Assembly: GCF_031180885.1 (NCBI RefSeq)
Contig: NZ_JAPSLK010000007.1
Location: 43,228 to 107,227 of the forward strand
Origin: Saccharothrix sp.
GTDB lineage: Bacteria > Actinomycetota > Actinomycetes > Mycobacteriales > Pseudonocardiaceae
DNA length: 64,000 bases
Direction: 5' to 3'
In this document: positions 18,109-29,547 of the stretch, piece after piece
Layout of the letters: every line of letters begins with the position of its first letter
Position numbering within the stretch: the stretch's first letter is position 1
Translations under genes and position numbers: made by a program
The notes under the pieces: model-generated
Database searches by the model: none
Told to the model about the DNA's origin: nothing
What the model saw: the letters and a program-made list of their open reading frames with translations, nothing else

Positions 18109-19557
18109 ATGTTGAACCGACGAGCGCTGCTCGGCGCGGGCGGCGTGACCGGCGCCGGCGCACTGCTGACGATGATCGCCCGCATGGACGGCGCGAGCGC
18201 CCGTCCCGCGCACCACCACGGCACCGCGCCGGCGTCCGGTCCTCCGCTGCGCACGGAACCGTTCGCGGTGCGGATGCCCGTGCCCGAGGTGCTGCGCCCC
18301 AAGCGCTCGAACCACGGCGGTGACCTGTACGAGCTCGACATCCGCCCGGCGGAGGTGGAGATCGTGCCCGGCCTGCGCACGCCCGTGCTGACCTACGGCG
18401 GCACGTTCGTCGGCCCCACGATCCGCGCGCGGCGGGGACGACACGCGCTCGTGCGCTTCCGCAACACGATGGGCGCGGACGCCAACGTGCACCTGCACGG
18501 CGGTCACGTGCCGCCGCACAGCGACGGCTACCCCACCGACGTCATCCCGCACGGCGGGCAGCGGGTGTACCACTACCCGAACTCGCAGCAAGGCGCGACG
18601 CTGTGGTACCACGACCACACCCACCACCGCGAGGCCGAGCACGTCTACCGGGGTCTGCACGGGTTCTACCTGCTGGAGGACGAGGACGAGCGCGCGCTGC
18701 GCCTGCCCGGCGGCCCCTACGACGTGCCGGTGATGCTGTCCGACGCGCACCTGGACGCGTCCGGGGCGCTGGTGTGGAACCCGTTCGGCGGCTGGTTCGA
18801 GCGCACCACGCTGCTGGCCAACGGGCGGCCCCAGCCGTACTTCCCGGTCGAGGCGCGCCGCTACCGGTTCCGGCTGCTCAACGCCGCCACCCACCGGCAC
18901 TTCCGGCTCGACCTCGACGGGGAGCAGATGGTGCAGATCGCGTCCGACGGCGGGCTGCTGCCGCGGCCGGTCGCGCTCACCGAGCTGGTCCTCTCCCCCG
19001 GCGAACGCGCCGAGGTGATCGTCGACTTCGGCCGCCACCGCCCCGGCACGCGACTGGTGCTGTCCGACGTCTCCGGGCCGGTGCTGCGGTTCGACGTCGA
19101 GCGGCACGCGCGCGACGACAGCCGCGTCCCCGACGAGCTGCGGCCCGCGCCCGCCCCGCTGCGCTCGTCGGTGGAACGGCACCTGGTCCTGAGCACCGAC
19201 CTGGCCGAGGTCCGGTCGCTGATCAACGGCCGGGTCTTCGACGCCGACCGGGTCGACTTCCGGATCCGGCACGGCGCCACGGAGACGTGGCGGATCTCCA
19301 ACGCCGACACCGATCCGGTCGCGGGCCACGTCGACCACAACTTCCACATCCACCTCGTCCAGTTCCGCGTGCTCGACCGCGACGGTCGGCCACCGCGGCC
19401 CGGTGAGGAGGGCTGGAAGGACACCGTCGTCGTGCCGCCCGGCGAGTCGGTGCGCGTCCAGGCGACGTTCCGCGGCTACCGCGGCCGGTACGTCCACCAC
19501 TGCCACATCCTCGAACACTCGCAGTTCGGGATGATGGGCCAGTTCGAGGTCGTGTGA
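18109..19557 (+). CDS. Secreted multicopper oxidase (CotA/phenoxazinone-synthase type)
   Basis: 482 residues. The N terminus [14 protein letters not shown] is a likely twin-arginine signal. All four copper-binding motifs are present in order: HLHGGH (trinuclear), [14 protein letters not shown], and [14 protein letters not shown], which carries the type 1 Cys with Met as axial ligand. The three-cupredoxin size and the DGYP/HGGQ spacing resemble the CotA, bilirubin-oxidase and phenoxazinone-synthase group. These enzymes oxidise phenols, o-aminophenols and catechols with oxygen. Next to a hydroxylase that would create a catechol, it may carry out oxidative coupling or quinone formation of the product after export (inference). 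It is followed after 8 bases by the hydroxylase gene. Confidence 0.87.
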   Translation: MLNRRALLGAGGVTGAGALLTMIARMDGASARPAHHHGTAPASGPPLRTEPFAVRMPVPEVLRPKRSNHGGDLYELDIRPAEVEIVPGLRTPVLTYGGTFVGPTIRARRGRHALVRFRNTMGADANVHLHGGHVPPHSDGYPTDVIPHGGQRVYHYPNSQQGATLWYHDHTHHREAEHVYRGLHGFYLLEDEDERALRLPGGPYDVPVMLSDAHLDASGALVWNPFGGWFERTTLLANGRPQPYFPVEARRYRFRLLNAATHRHFRLDLDGEQMVQIASDGGLLPRPVALTELVLSPGERAEVIVDFGRHRPGTRLVLSDVSGPVLRFDVERHARDDSRVPDELRPAPAPLRSSVERHLVLSTDLAEVRSLINGRVFDADRVDFRIRHGATETWRISNADTDPVAGHVDHNFHIHLVQFRVLDRDGRPPRPGEEGWKDTVVVPPGESVRVQATFRGYRGRYVHHCHILEHSQFGMMGQFEVV

Positions 19558-19565
19558 GGACTGCG

Positions 19566-21122
<1,557 letters not shown>

Positions 21123-21160
21123 GCGGCACGCGCGCCAACGGCCGCTGAAAGGGGTGGACG

Positions 21161-21832
21161 ATGTCCCGACCGACAACGCACGAGCCGACCACGCATCCTC
21201 CCCGCCGACCACGCGCGCCGTGGCGAAGGCCGTGGGTCGTGCCACTGGCGCTGGTGCTGCTGGGTTTCCTGGTCTATTCGCTGCCGCCGTACTCGACCCT
21301 GGACCCCGCCACCGCGCGAACCGTGCTCAACGAGGGTTTCGCCGCGCACTACCCGTTGCTGGTCCTCCACATCGCCACCGGCACGATCGCGATGCTCACC
21401 GTCGTGCTTCAAGTGTGGCCGTGGCTGCGCGCCCGACATCCGCGCGTGCACCGCGTCAGCGGACGGCTGTACGTCTTCGCAGGCGTGCTGCCCAGCGCGG
21501 TGATCGCCCTGGTGATACTGCCCTACACCGCGGTGCTGCCCGGCGCCGTGGGAGCGGCGGTGACCGCCGTGCTGTGGCTGGTCACCACCGCCGCGGGGTT
21601 CGTGCGCGCCAGACAACGCCGCTTCGCCGAGCACCGCCGGTGGATGATCTACAGCTTCGCGCTGACCGCCAGCATCGTGTGGGGCCGCGTCATCGGGATC
21701 GGGCTGGGCGGCGTGCTCGGGGGCATGGGCCTCGACCTGGTGGTGGTCGCCGAGATGGCGGGCTGGATGGGCACTGTGATCAACCTCGTGCTGGCGCAGT
21801 GGTGGTTGGCCCGCACGTCGCGGGCCGACTAG
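21161..21832 (+). CDS. DUF2306 membrane protein
   Basis: A 223-residue protein. A basic, Pro/His-rich cytoplasmic N terminus (about 30 residues) is followed by about six transmembrane helices. AAHYPLLVLHIATGTIAMLTVVLQ and the conserved HRVSGRLYVFAGVLPSA and HRRWMIYSFALTASIVWGR match DUF2306, whose paired His residues suggest heme or metal binding. The family is uncharacterised but often near oxidases and exporters. It is the last gene of the plus-strand cluster run, 38 bases after the hydroxylase, with AAAGGGG upstream of the ATG. Its function in the cluster is unknown. Confidence 0.75.
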   Translation: MSRPTTHEPTTHPPRRPRAPWRRPWVVPLALVLLGFLVYSLPPYSTLDPATARTVLNEGFAAHYPLLVLHIATGTIAMLTVVLQVWPWLRARHPRVHRVSGRLYVFAGVLPSAVIALVILPYTAVLPGAVGAAVTAVLWLVTTAAGFVRARQRRFAEHRRWMIYSFALTASIVWGRVIGIGLGGVLGGMGLDLVVVAEMAGWMGTVINLVLAQWWLARTSRAD

Positions 21833-22147
21833 GTCGGCAAGTCCCAGTGGGTGCGGTATCGGTCGGGCGGCGCGTCACCACGACGTCGCCCGGCCGAGCC
21901 ATGCGATCGCACCGAGCAGGTGGCCACCCGCCAACCTCGACGCCGACCGGGCACGGAGTACGGCCACCGCGTCCGGCGACCACACCCCGCGCCCGGCCCG
22001 GCTCGATCTGGAACAGCGCGGTGACCGCACCATCGAGGGCGTCGCCGCGCGGCACCTGCTCGCCGTGACCAACGCCACCCGGGACAAGCAGGCCACCGGC
22101 CGATCCGTCACCCGATCACCGATCGCCTACCTGCACTGATCAGGATC
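21833..22147. other. Region without a recognisable gene
   Basis: On the plus strand a frame ending near 22140 has a protein-like tail (RLDLEQRGDRTIEGVAARH, then LLAVTNATRDKQATG) with no start or ribosome site and no family I recognise. It may be the remnant of a decayed gene. Nothing else is supported. Confidence 0.4.
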
Positions 22148-22618
22148 TCACCGACGTGGTTCGGCGGGGCTGTTCTGATAGGCGGCGAGCAGCCACCGTC
22201 CGTCCCGCTTGACCACCACCCACGAGGCATGCACCGCTCGTTCCGGGGAGGGCTTCGTCTCGCCGGGGGCGAGCACACCACCCGACGTGATCACCACTCC
22301 CCAGTCCGGGGCGAAGAAGCGCACGTGGATCGGTTCGCCGGTCACCCTGGTGCCGCGGTAGGCGCCGGCGAACGCGTCCTGCATGAAGGAGGAAATCTCA
22401 CCCCTACCCTTCTTGAACACACCGGGGAGAATCATCGTACCATTATCGGTGAACACCTCGGAAAAGGCGACGTGGTCATGCTTTTCCCACGCCGCCACAA
22501 CTCGATTCATAACTGCTGCGACGGCACTCTGATCGCCCGCCGACAAGGCGACACCAACATCGACTGCCACTATCCCGACCTTTCTGGAGGAAGCGTCCAT
22601 CGGAGTGCCCGGAATCAT
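22148..22618 (-). CDS. SgcJ/EcaC-family SnoaL-like protein
   Basis: About 156 residues of the NTF2/SnoaL-like fold. The pattern VVAAWEKHDHVAFSEVFTDNGTMILPG, then GRGEISSFMQDAFAGAYRGTRV and a terminal RDGRWLLAAYQNSP, is that of the SgcJ/EcaC family (TIGR02246), named after SgcJ of the C-1027 enediyne cluster. SgcJ-type proteins assist enediyne-core processing in those clusters; elsewhere the role is obscure. Three ATGs (22624, 22618, 22600) are possible. 22618 was chosen because GGA lies 9 bases upstream. It is convergent with the DUF2306 gene across the gap and marks the right edge of the cluster. It supports a link to enediyne-type tailoring although no enediyne PKS is present. Confidence 0.8.
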   Translation of the reverse strand: MIPGTPMDASSRKVGIVAVDVGVALSAGDQSAVAAVMNRVVAAWEKHDHVAFSEVFTDNGTMILPGVFKKGRGEISSFMQDAFAGAYRGTRVTGEPIHVRFFAPDWGVVITSGGVLAPGETKPSPERAVHASWVVVKRDGRWLLAAYQNSPAEPRR

Positions 22619-23203
22619 GGGCATAATTCCACGATGACAGCACGAATGGGGGTCGCACACCTTCGAAGATGCGATTTTCGAAAATTTCGATCGCCGCCGT
22701 CCGGAGGGCGACGTCACCCGCTCCGCCGCACCCACGGCGGCACCGGGCTTCACACTGCCGGTACCACCACGCCCGACCATCTGCCGCAGGTGCTTGAACC
22801 AATGCCTCGGTGAAGTGCCTCTTGCCGCCCTGGCGGGCGGGTCGAGGTAGCGGCCGATGATGGCGCGGATCAGGCGGTGGACGCAGGCGGCGCAGACGCG
22901 CCCGGTGGGCGAAGTCCTGGGCAGCGTCACGCCGGCGCGGACGCATTCGGCACACCGCGACCCTCAAAAGTCGCCGCCGGCTCCCCGGCCGACGACTCGG
23001 ATGCGTCAGCCCTCGGGGAACTCGATGGCCGAGGGCGGAGTGGAGGTGGCCGAGGACTTCCAGTGCGTAGGCGGCGAAGTAGGTGCTGCCGTAGCCGCGG
23101 TGACACCAGGCAATGTCGTGATCGACCCACAGTCACACGGAACGTCACGCGTCTCGATACTGTGATGACCTGAACGCGTTCGAGGGGGCGGGGTGATCGG
23201 GGG
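22619..23203. other. Region without a confident gene
   Basis: About 585 bases between the SgcJ-like gene and the CHAT gene. On the minus strand, near 23131-23009, a short stretch reads LWVDHDIAWCHRGYG followed by STYFAAYALEVLGH. It looks protein-like, but it has a stop immediately upstream and no start. Near 22930-22800 a second frame has a CAAC pair (GRVCAACVHRLI). These may be fragments of decayed genes. The promoter of the CHAT gene should lie at the right end. Confidence 0.4.
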
Positions 23204-26200
23204 GTGGCGGATCGGCTCTTTGTGGATCTTGACGCCGTTGAGTCGGATCGGCCGTTGAGTGGAGCCGAGCTCGAGGATTTGCGCTGGTACCTCGAGGACT
23301 ACCTGCGGGCGCCGTACGGGGTGTACGAAACCATGGGTGCTCGGATCGCCGATCTGCTCCCCGCATGGGGCGAGAACATGTTCACCGCCCTGTTCGGGTC
23401 CGGTGCGGGGCGGGAGGCGTATCTGGGGTTTCGGACGCGGGCCGTGGGCGAGTTGGAGATCGTGTTGTGCTCGGGGGCGCCGCGGCGGTTGGGGATGCCG
23501 TGGGAGTTGCTCCGCGACCCGCACCTGCCCAGGCCGTTGGCGTTGGACGGGGTGCGGTTCACGCGGACGCTTCCGGGGCAGCACCGGGGCGACCCGTTCG
23601 TCGTCCAGGGGCAGAGCCTGCGGGTGCTGATGGTGATCGCCCGCCCGCGCGGGGCCTCGGACGTGGGCTACCAGATGATCGCCCGCCCGTTGCTGCGCCG
23701 GCTGGCGGTGGTGCGCGGCCCGGTGGAGTTGGAGGTGCTGCGCCCGCCGACGCTGGAAGCGTTGCGTTCGGCGTTGCACGCCGCCCAGCGGGCCGGCAGG
23801 CCCTTCCAGGTCGTGCACTTCGACGGGCACGGCGCGCTGACCGGCGAAACCGGGGTGCTGCACTTCGAAAAGCGCAGCGAACCCGCTCAGCGGGTCGCCG
23901 AGGTGCTCAACGAGGCGAACGTGCCGGTCGTCGTGCTCAACGCGTGCCAGTCCGGGGCGCTCGGCAAGCACCTGGAAGCGGCCGTGGCCACCCAACTCCT
24001 CGCCGGCGGCGCGATGGCCGTGGTCGCCATGGCCTACAACGTGTACGCGGTGGCCGCGGCCGAATTCATGACGGCCTTCTACGAGCGGCTGTTCACCGGC
24101 GGCACGATCGGCGACGCCGTGCGCGCGGGCCGGGCGCGCCTGGCGCAGCGGCCGGGGCGCCCCAGCCCGAAGGGCGAGCTGCCGCTGGAGGACTGGACCG
24201 TCCCGGTGCTCTACGCGCGCTGTGACGTCCGGTTCCCGCACCTGCGCGCGCGGCCCGAGGTCGAGGCGGGACCGTCGTTGCCGGACGCCCTGGACCGCCT
24301 CCGCACCCGGCACCCCGACCGGCAGGACGACCCGCTGGACCCCGCCGAGCAGTTCGTCGGCCGGGACAGCCTGTTCCACGCGCTGGAGACGGCCGCGGGC
24401 ACGAGTCGGGTGATCCTGCTGCACGGCCCGGCCGGCACCGGGAAGACCGAGCTGGCCAAGGCTTTCGGCCGCTGGTGGCGCGACACCGGCGGCGTCGACC
24501 GGCCGGAGTGGGTGCTGTGGCACTCCTTCGAGCCCGGCGCCGGGTCCTTCGGCCTGGCGGGCCTGATCTCCGCGATCGGGTTGCGCGCCGCGGGCCCCGA
24601 CTTCGCCGTCCACGACCCGGACCGGCGCCGCGAGTTGGTCCACGACCTGTTGCGCACCAACCGTTTCCTGCTGATCCTGGACAACTTCGAGTCGGTCCGC
24701 TCCATGGCCGACCCCGCCGCTCCCCCGGTTGACGCCACCGAGCTGAAGACCTTCCTGGAGCAGGTCGCCGACGGTCGCAGCACCGTGCTGATCACCAGCC
24801 GGACCGCGGAGGACTGGTTGGGAGACCTGCGCCGGATCAAGGTCGGCGGGCTGACCCGGGACGAGGCCGTCGAGTACGCCGACCAACTGCTCGCGCCCCT
24901 GCCCGCCGCCACGCTCCGGCGCGCCGACCCCGCGTTCGGCGATCTGCTGGAGTGGCTGCACGGCCACCCGCTGAGCATGCGCCTGACCCTGCCGCACCTG
25001 GAGGTCGCCGACGCCGCGACCCTGCTGTCCGGCCTGCGCGGGACCGTCCCCCTGCCCGAAGTGCCGGGCACCGAGGGGCGGTTGCCGGCCGGCATCGCGT
25101 ACTCGATCAACCACCTCGACGCCGTCGACCGCCGCCTGCTGGTCGCGGTCGGGCTGTTCGACAGCCTGGTCGTCTCGGACATGCTCGCCGCGTTCTCCAA
25201 GATCCGCACGACCCCGCAGCGGTTCCGCGGCGTCGACGGCGGCGGGTGGACCGCGACACTGGACCGGGCCGCCCACGTCGGGCTGCTGACCACGCTCGGT
25301 GTCGGCGCGTACGGCGTCCACCCGGCGTTGCCCGCCTACCTCGCCGAACAGTGGCGCGCCGAGGACCCCGACGGCTACCCGGAACAACGCGCCGCCGCGG
25401 AACGCGCGCTGCTCGACGCCTACACCGCCTTGTGCGCGTTGATGGGCAAGGAGGTCCGGTCTCGCACGGCCGCCGAGAGCTACCAGGTCATCCGGCTGCA
25501 CAGCAGGATGCTGCGCCACCTGCTCGGCTACGCCGTCGACCACCGCCTGTGGTCGCACGCGGGAACGATCTTCTCCGCCCTCAAGCAGTTCTGGGACCGC
25601 CGCGGTCTGACCGCGGAGACCCGCGCCTGGACCGAGCGCATGATGCTCGCGCTGAGGCCACCGGACGAGCCGCCACCACCGCTCGACGAGTTCTCCGGGA
25701 AGGTGTGGCTGCTCCTGGTCGATGCCCGAGCCGACGACCTGACCCGCACCGGCCAACTCGACGCCGCCGAAGCCCTGTGCGCCGAAGCGCTCGACCTGCT
25801 CACCACCGGCGACCGGGACGCCGTGAAAGGCGACGGCCTCACCGGCATCTACTACCGCCTCGGCCAGTTGGCGCAGCAGCGCGGGCATCGGGAGTCGGCG
25901 GAACGGTGGCACCGCGAAGCCCTAGCCATCCACGAAGCGACCGGCGACCGGCTCGGCATGGCCATGGCGCTGACCGAACTCGGCGGTATCGCAAGGCAAT
26001 GGGCGCGCTGGGACGAAGCGGAGCACCACCTCACCAGGTCCCTCGCCTTGCGGGAGGAGTTGGGCGACCGGCGCGGCATGGCCCTCACCCTCGACAAACT
26101 CGGCGATGTGGCCCAGGCCCTGGGACACTGGGACGACGCCGAGGACCGCTATCGCAAGGCTCTCGACGCCATGGCCGAACTGGGCGACCTCGACGGCCGC

Positions 26201-27295
26201 GGCCGCGCGTACCACCACCTCGGCATGGTCGCGATCCGGCGCATGCGGTTCGACGTGGCCGCGCAGTGGTTCCACCAAGCCCTTGAGATCGCCGAGCAGC
26301 TGAACGACCGACGCGCACGGGCAGCCGCGTACCACCAGCTCGGCATGGTGGCCCAGGTGCGCGGCCAGTTCGACGCCGCCGAGCAGTGGTACCACCAATC
26401 CTTCGAACTCAAGCAGCAACTCGGCGACCGGCCCGGCACGGCCACGTACTACCAGGCACTCGCAACCCTGGCGATGCAACGCAAGCAGCTCGACAACGTC
26501 GTGTCGCACATGCGACAAGCGGTCACCATCTGGGAGGAGCAAGGCGATCAGCGCAACATAGCCAGCTCGAACCTCCTCCTGGGACAGGCGATGCAGGAGC
26601 ACGGGCGCTGGGACGAGGCTGAGCGGTACATCCGCCAGGCCATCGCGGTCCAAGAGAAGCTGAACGACCACGTGCCCATGGCCGCCGCCTACGGAATGCT
26701 GGGCCGGATCGCCGGCGACCGGGGCGACCTGGACGGCGCGCTGGAGTGGAGCATCCGCAGCATCGCGCTGTTCAACCAGTTGCCGCACCAGAGGATCACC
26801 CCGGCACACCACCAATTGGCGCACCTGGACCGACGGCTCGGCAGGCCCGCGCTGGCCCGACGCTGGACGGAGATCGTCGGCAGCCCACTACCGGGGCGAG
26901 TACAGGACTTTCTGGAGTCATTGGTCCAAGGAGGACAGTTGAGTCAGCAGGAACCGTTGAACGGCAGCACGATCGGCCGCAGCGCACGAGCCGCAGCCCG
27001 GCGACTCGCCACCAACCACGGCCCCGAAGTGGAGGCCCAGGTCGAAGCCGCCCTCTACGCCCGAAGCACCAAGCAGTACTTCGACCCGATCGCGCTCGGT
27101 TCCCTGATCGTCAGCGTCGCCACGCTGGCGTGGACCGTCTACACCGACCTGCGCAAGAAGACACCGCAACCGCCACGGGACACCATCGCCGAACTGGTCC
27201 GGGCCGAGCTGAACTCCGACGACCTGCCGCCGGCCGACCTGGACAAGATCATCGACCTGGTCGTGGAAGAGATGACCAAAGACACCGACGACTGA
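23204..27295 (+). CDS. CHAT protease-STAND ATPase-TPR protein with C-terminal membrane segment
   Basis: 1363 residues. Residues about 1-340 are a CHAT (caspase-like) protease domain with catalytic His209 in HFDGHGAL and Cys248 in LNACQSG. Residues about 385-700 are a STAND/NB-ARC-type ATPase with P-loop HGPAGTGKTELAK (about 407-419), Walker B RFLLILDNFES and sensor TVLITSR. About 835-1235 is a run of ten or so tetratricopeptide repeats (DRxGxAxxxxxLGxxA pattern). Residues about 1292-1315 are one hydrophobic segment, followed by a charged tail. Proteins of this plan act as bacterial caspase/NLR-like sensors: the TPRs sense, the ATPase oligomerises, and the protease cuts a target. GTG at 23204 has a G-rich ribosome site. 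No obvious substrate gene adjoins it. Confidence 0.88.
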   Translation: MADRLFVDLDAVESDRPLSGAELEDLRWYLEDYLRAPYGVYETMGARIADLLPAWGENMFTALFGSGAGREAYLGFRTRAVGELEIVLCSGAPRRLGMPWELLRDPHLPRPLALDGVRFTRTLPGQHRGDPFVVQGQSLRVLMVIARPRGASDVGYQMIARPLLRRLAVVRGPVELEVLRPPTLEALRSALHAAQRAGRPFQVVHFDGHGALTGETGVLHFEKRSEPAQRVAEVLNEANVPVVVLNACQSGALGKHLEAAVATQLLAGGAMAVVAMAYNVYAVAAAEFMTAFYERLFTGGTIGDAVRAGRARLAQRPGRPSPKGELPLEDWTVPVLYARCDVRFPHLRARPEVEAGPSLPDALDRLRTRHPDRQDDPLDPAEQFVGRDSLFHALETAAGTSRVILLHGPAGTGKTELAKAFGRWWRDTGGVDRPEWVLWHSFEPGAGSFGLAGLISAIGLRAAGPDFAVHDPDRRRELVHDLLRTNRFLLILDNFESVRSMADPAAPPVDATELKTFLEQVADGRSTVLITSRTAEDWLGDLRRIKVGGLTRDEAVEYADQLLAPLPAATLRRADPAFGDLLEWLHGHPLSMRLTLPHLEVADAATLLSGLRGTVPLPEVPGTEGRLPAGIAYSINHLDAVDRRLLVAVGLFDSLVVSDMLAAFSKIRTTPQRFRGVDGGGWTATLDRAAHVGLLTTLGVGAYGVHPALPAYLAEQWRAEDPDGYPEQRAAAERALLDAYTALCALMGKEVRSRTAAESYQVIRLHSRMLRHLLGYAVDHRLWSHAGTIFSALKQFWDRRGLTAETRAWTERMMLALRPPDEPPPPLDEFSGKVWLLLVDARADDLTRTGQLDAAEALCAEALDLLTTGDRDAVKGDGLTGIYYRLGQLAQQRGHRESAERWHREALAIHEATGDRLGMAMALTELGGIARQWARWDEAEHHLTRSLALREELGDRRGMALTLDKLGDVAQALGHWDDAEDRYRKALDAMAELGDLDGRGRAYHHLGMVAIRRMRFDVAAQWFHQALEIAEQLNDRRARAAAYHQLGMVAQVRGQFDAAEQWYHQSFELKQQLGDRPGTATYYQALATLAMQRKQLDNVVSHMRQAVTIWEEQGDQRNIASSNLLLGQAMQEHGRWDEAERYIRQAIAVQEKLNDHVPMAAAYGMLGRIAGDRGDLDGALEWSIRSIALFNQLPHQRITPAHHQLAHLDRRLGRPALARRWTEIVGSPLPGRVQDFLESLVQGGQLSQQEPLNGSTIGRSARAAARRLATNHGPEVEAQVEAALYARSTKQYFDPIALGSLIVSVATLAWTVYTDLRKKTPQPPRDTIAELVRAELNSDDLPPADLDKIIDLVVEEMTKDTDD

Positions 27296-27324
27296 CGGTC
27301 CCACACGCCGACCTCCGGACGCGA

Positions 27325-27343
27325 ACCCGGTCTCCGACCGGGT
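27325..27343. terminator. Hairpin between convergent genes
   Basis: ACCCGGT and ACCGGGT form a perfect 7-base stem with a 5-base loop between the end of the CHAT gene and the end of the opposite small gene, followed on the plus strand by CCGTTTC. Probable terminator for the CHAT transcript. Confidence 0.5.
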
Positions 27344-27348
27344 CCGTT

Positions 27349-27693
27349 TCACTTCTCTGCCAGTTCACCAGCGGTGTCCGACCGGCGGCCGGCCGGGAGG
27401 TCCTTGGTCACGGCGCGGAGCAGGTCGGCGGCGGCCCGCTGCGCCCGCCCCTCCGGCACCACCTCCAGCAACGCGACGAGTTCGAGCAGCCGGTACCGGT
27501 CGAACGCCGAGAAGAACGCCGCAAGGTTCGGGTTCCACTGGCTGTTCAACCGCAACAGCACCTCGTCGCCCTCGACGTCGACCAGTACGGGCCGGCCGTC
27601 GTGCTCGTCCACCGTCCAGTACGGCAGCGAGCCGACCACACGACGCAACCGGTCGACCATGTCCTCGTACTCGCGCCGTTCCCGCCAGTCCAT
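27349..27693 (-). CDS. Small hypothetical protein beside RHS remnants
   Basis: 114 residues. It begins MDWRERREYEDMVDRLRR; the centre has GRPVLVDVEGDEVLLRLNSQWNP, and the helical C terminus ends with an acidic tail. No signal peptide or known domain was recognised. ATG at 27693 follows GGGGA. It lies just downstream of the decayed RHS gene on the same strand, the usual place for an immunity or accessory gene of a polymorphic toxin, but this is only positional evidence. Confidence 0.6.
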   Translation of the reverse strand: MDWRERREYEDMVDRLRRVVGSLPYWTVDEHDGRPVLVDVEGDEVLLRLNSQWNPNLAAFFSAFDRYRLLELVALLEVVPEGRAQRAAADLLRAVTKDLPAGRRSDTAGELAEK

Positions 27694-27799
27694 GATCGTT
27701 CCCCTTCCGTCAGCGTCGGACGCGCCGTGGCCGAGCGTCCGCGGCGGCCGGGGAGAGCCGCCGATTCCACTCGAACACAAGTTCGATTCCACGTCAAGT

Positions 27800-28020
27800 C
27801 GACCAGGGGCGTCGCCACCGCAGTCCTTCGCCGGCAGCGGCGTGGGCACGAAGGACGACAGCCAGAGGCGATGGCGGAGACGCTCGGCGAGTCCGCGGAA
27901 CAGTTCCTGATCGGCGATGGCGGTCGGATCCGGCTTCCCGGCGTGCGTCCGCGACGCAATCGGCCACGACGTCCAACGGCCCGTCCAAATAGACCGCCCG
28001 ACCATCCGCGTGCGCATATC
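27800..28020 (-). pseudogene. Frameshifted coding debris after the RHS core
   Basis: Two adjacent minus-strand frames look protein-like and appear to belong together: AVYLDGPLDVVADCVADAR in one frame, then AIADQELFRGLAERLRHRLW and LSSFVPTPLP in another. A single-base indel near 27935 would join them. It is probably the decayed C-terminal toxin or immunity part of the adjacent RHS locus. No family was recognised. Confidence 0.35.
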
Positions 28021-29440
28021 TCGTCGGCGACGTTGAGGTTGTAGACGGCCTTGGCGTAGTTCCCGGTCGCCGCGTAGGCCACGGCGGACACCGCGCCCGC
28101 CACCGCCCCGATCGGGCCCGGGATGTAGGAGACGACCTCGGCGACCTTGGCCACCACGTTGGCGATCTTCTTCAGCCAACCCCACCGGCCGTCGAGGTCG
28201 GCGCAGTTGACCGGGTCGCCCGCGCGGTAGTCGTAGGCCGAGGCGTTGCCGCCCTCCTCGGGGTCGGGCTGCCAGAACCGGCCCGTGCCCGGGTGGTACA
28301 GCCGGACGCCCATGAGGACGACCCCGCCGAGGGCTTCGGCCGAGCGCTGCTTGCCGCCCAGCGGTGTAGCGGGTCAGGCGGCCGAGGCGGTCGAACTCGC
28401 GGGTCAGCTTCGTGCCGTCGGCGAACTTCGTGGTCGTCGCGTCGCCGGACACCGGGTCGTAGTCGGTGCCGACCTCCCCGATCGCCTCGCCGAGGTCGCC
28501 GGTGATGCGGGTGCCGGTCAGCCGATCGGCCGCGTCGTAGGTGTTGACCGTGGTGCGGGTCTTGCCCGCGACGGTCTCCGTGATGCGGTCCGGCTCGCCG
28601 AACCGGGTGTAGGACTCGACGCGGCGCACCGGGACCTCGCCGACCATGCGGGCGGCGTCGTGGCCGGTGATCGCCCCGGCCGCGCGCACGACGCACGCCT
28701 GGCCGGCCCATTCGGGGCGGTTGCCGCACGCGGGGTCGTCGGGGTTGGCGCCCGCCGTGTAGAAGACCGAGCGCACCGTGCCGGCGTCCGAGCCGGTGGA
28801 GTCGATCTCGCGGGACTCGCGGGCCCGGCCCTGGTCGTCGTACTTGGTCGCGGCCTCCAGCGGTGCCGCGGTCTCGGCGGCGGTGATCACCTTGGTGGGC
28901 TTGCGCAGCACCCAGCCGGACACGCCGCCGTTGACCGGGCCGTACTCGTCGCGGTCCACGCGGACGTCCTGGTCGCCGTCCACGCCCACGACGCGCGCGC
29001 CGGTGCGGGTGGTCGTCGGCAGGCGGTAGGCGACGCCGTCGGGCTTGCCCTCGTCGTAGGTCGTCGTCGTCACCGCGCGGGCGTTGACCAGGCGGCTCGC
29101 GTCGTTCGCCAGCGCGATGCGGTGCAGCGGCCCGAGCGTTTCGAGGACGTCCAGGCCGTCGGCGCTGTACGTGCTGCGGCTGTCCAGCCACGTCGCCCGC
29201 AGGTGTTGGGGTCGCCGCTGCCGGCGGTGCCGAAGTCGAACTTCCACGGCAGGTCGCCGGGCTGGCCGATCTCGGTGACGTGGCCGGCGTCGTCGCTTTA
29301 GGAGGTCTTCAGCGGCTGGGCCAGGCGCGGGTCCCAGACCTCGCGCAGTCGGCCCTTGTCGTCGTAGGCGTACCGGACAGCGTCCACTTTGGACACCGTG
29401 CGGGTGGCCGGGCCACCCGACCGGGACGGGTCCACGCCGA
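28021..29440 (-). pseudogene. RHS-repeat protein pseudogene
   Basis: Minus-strand frames carry typical RHS features: YD-repeats (TVNTYDAADRLTGTRITGD, EFDRLGRLTRYTA, VRYAYDDKGRLREVWDPRL) and the core closing motif GVRLYHPGTGRFWQPDPEEGG followed by NASAYDYRAGDPVN. These pieces fall in at least three frames. An in-frame stop interrupts the segment near 29298. A frame change occurs near 29190, and another near 28370, where many repeats are missing before the core. The N terminus and signal are absent. Intact RHS proteins deliver C-terminal toxins; this copy cannot be translated as one protein. Confidence 0.8.
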
Positions 29441-29547
29441 CCGCCGACCGCCGACCACCAGTCCTGCCGTTGGGCCGTCAGAGCGCGGGCGGTGCTCGTG
29501 TCCGTTGCCGCGTCCTGCTGAGGGCTCAATAGGGCTGCCTGCCGGGG

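Noticed and set aside
23006-25912. A 968-codon minus-strand frame opposite the CHAT gene
   Set aside because: Low-complexity composition and no motifs; the plus strand encodes conserved CHAT and ATPase signatures.
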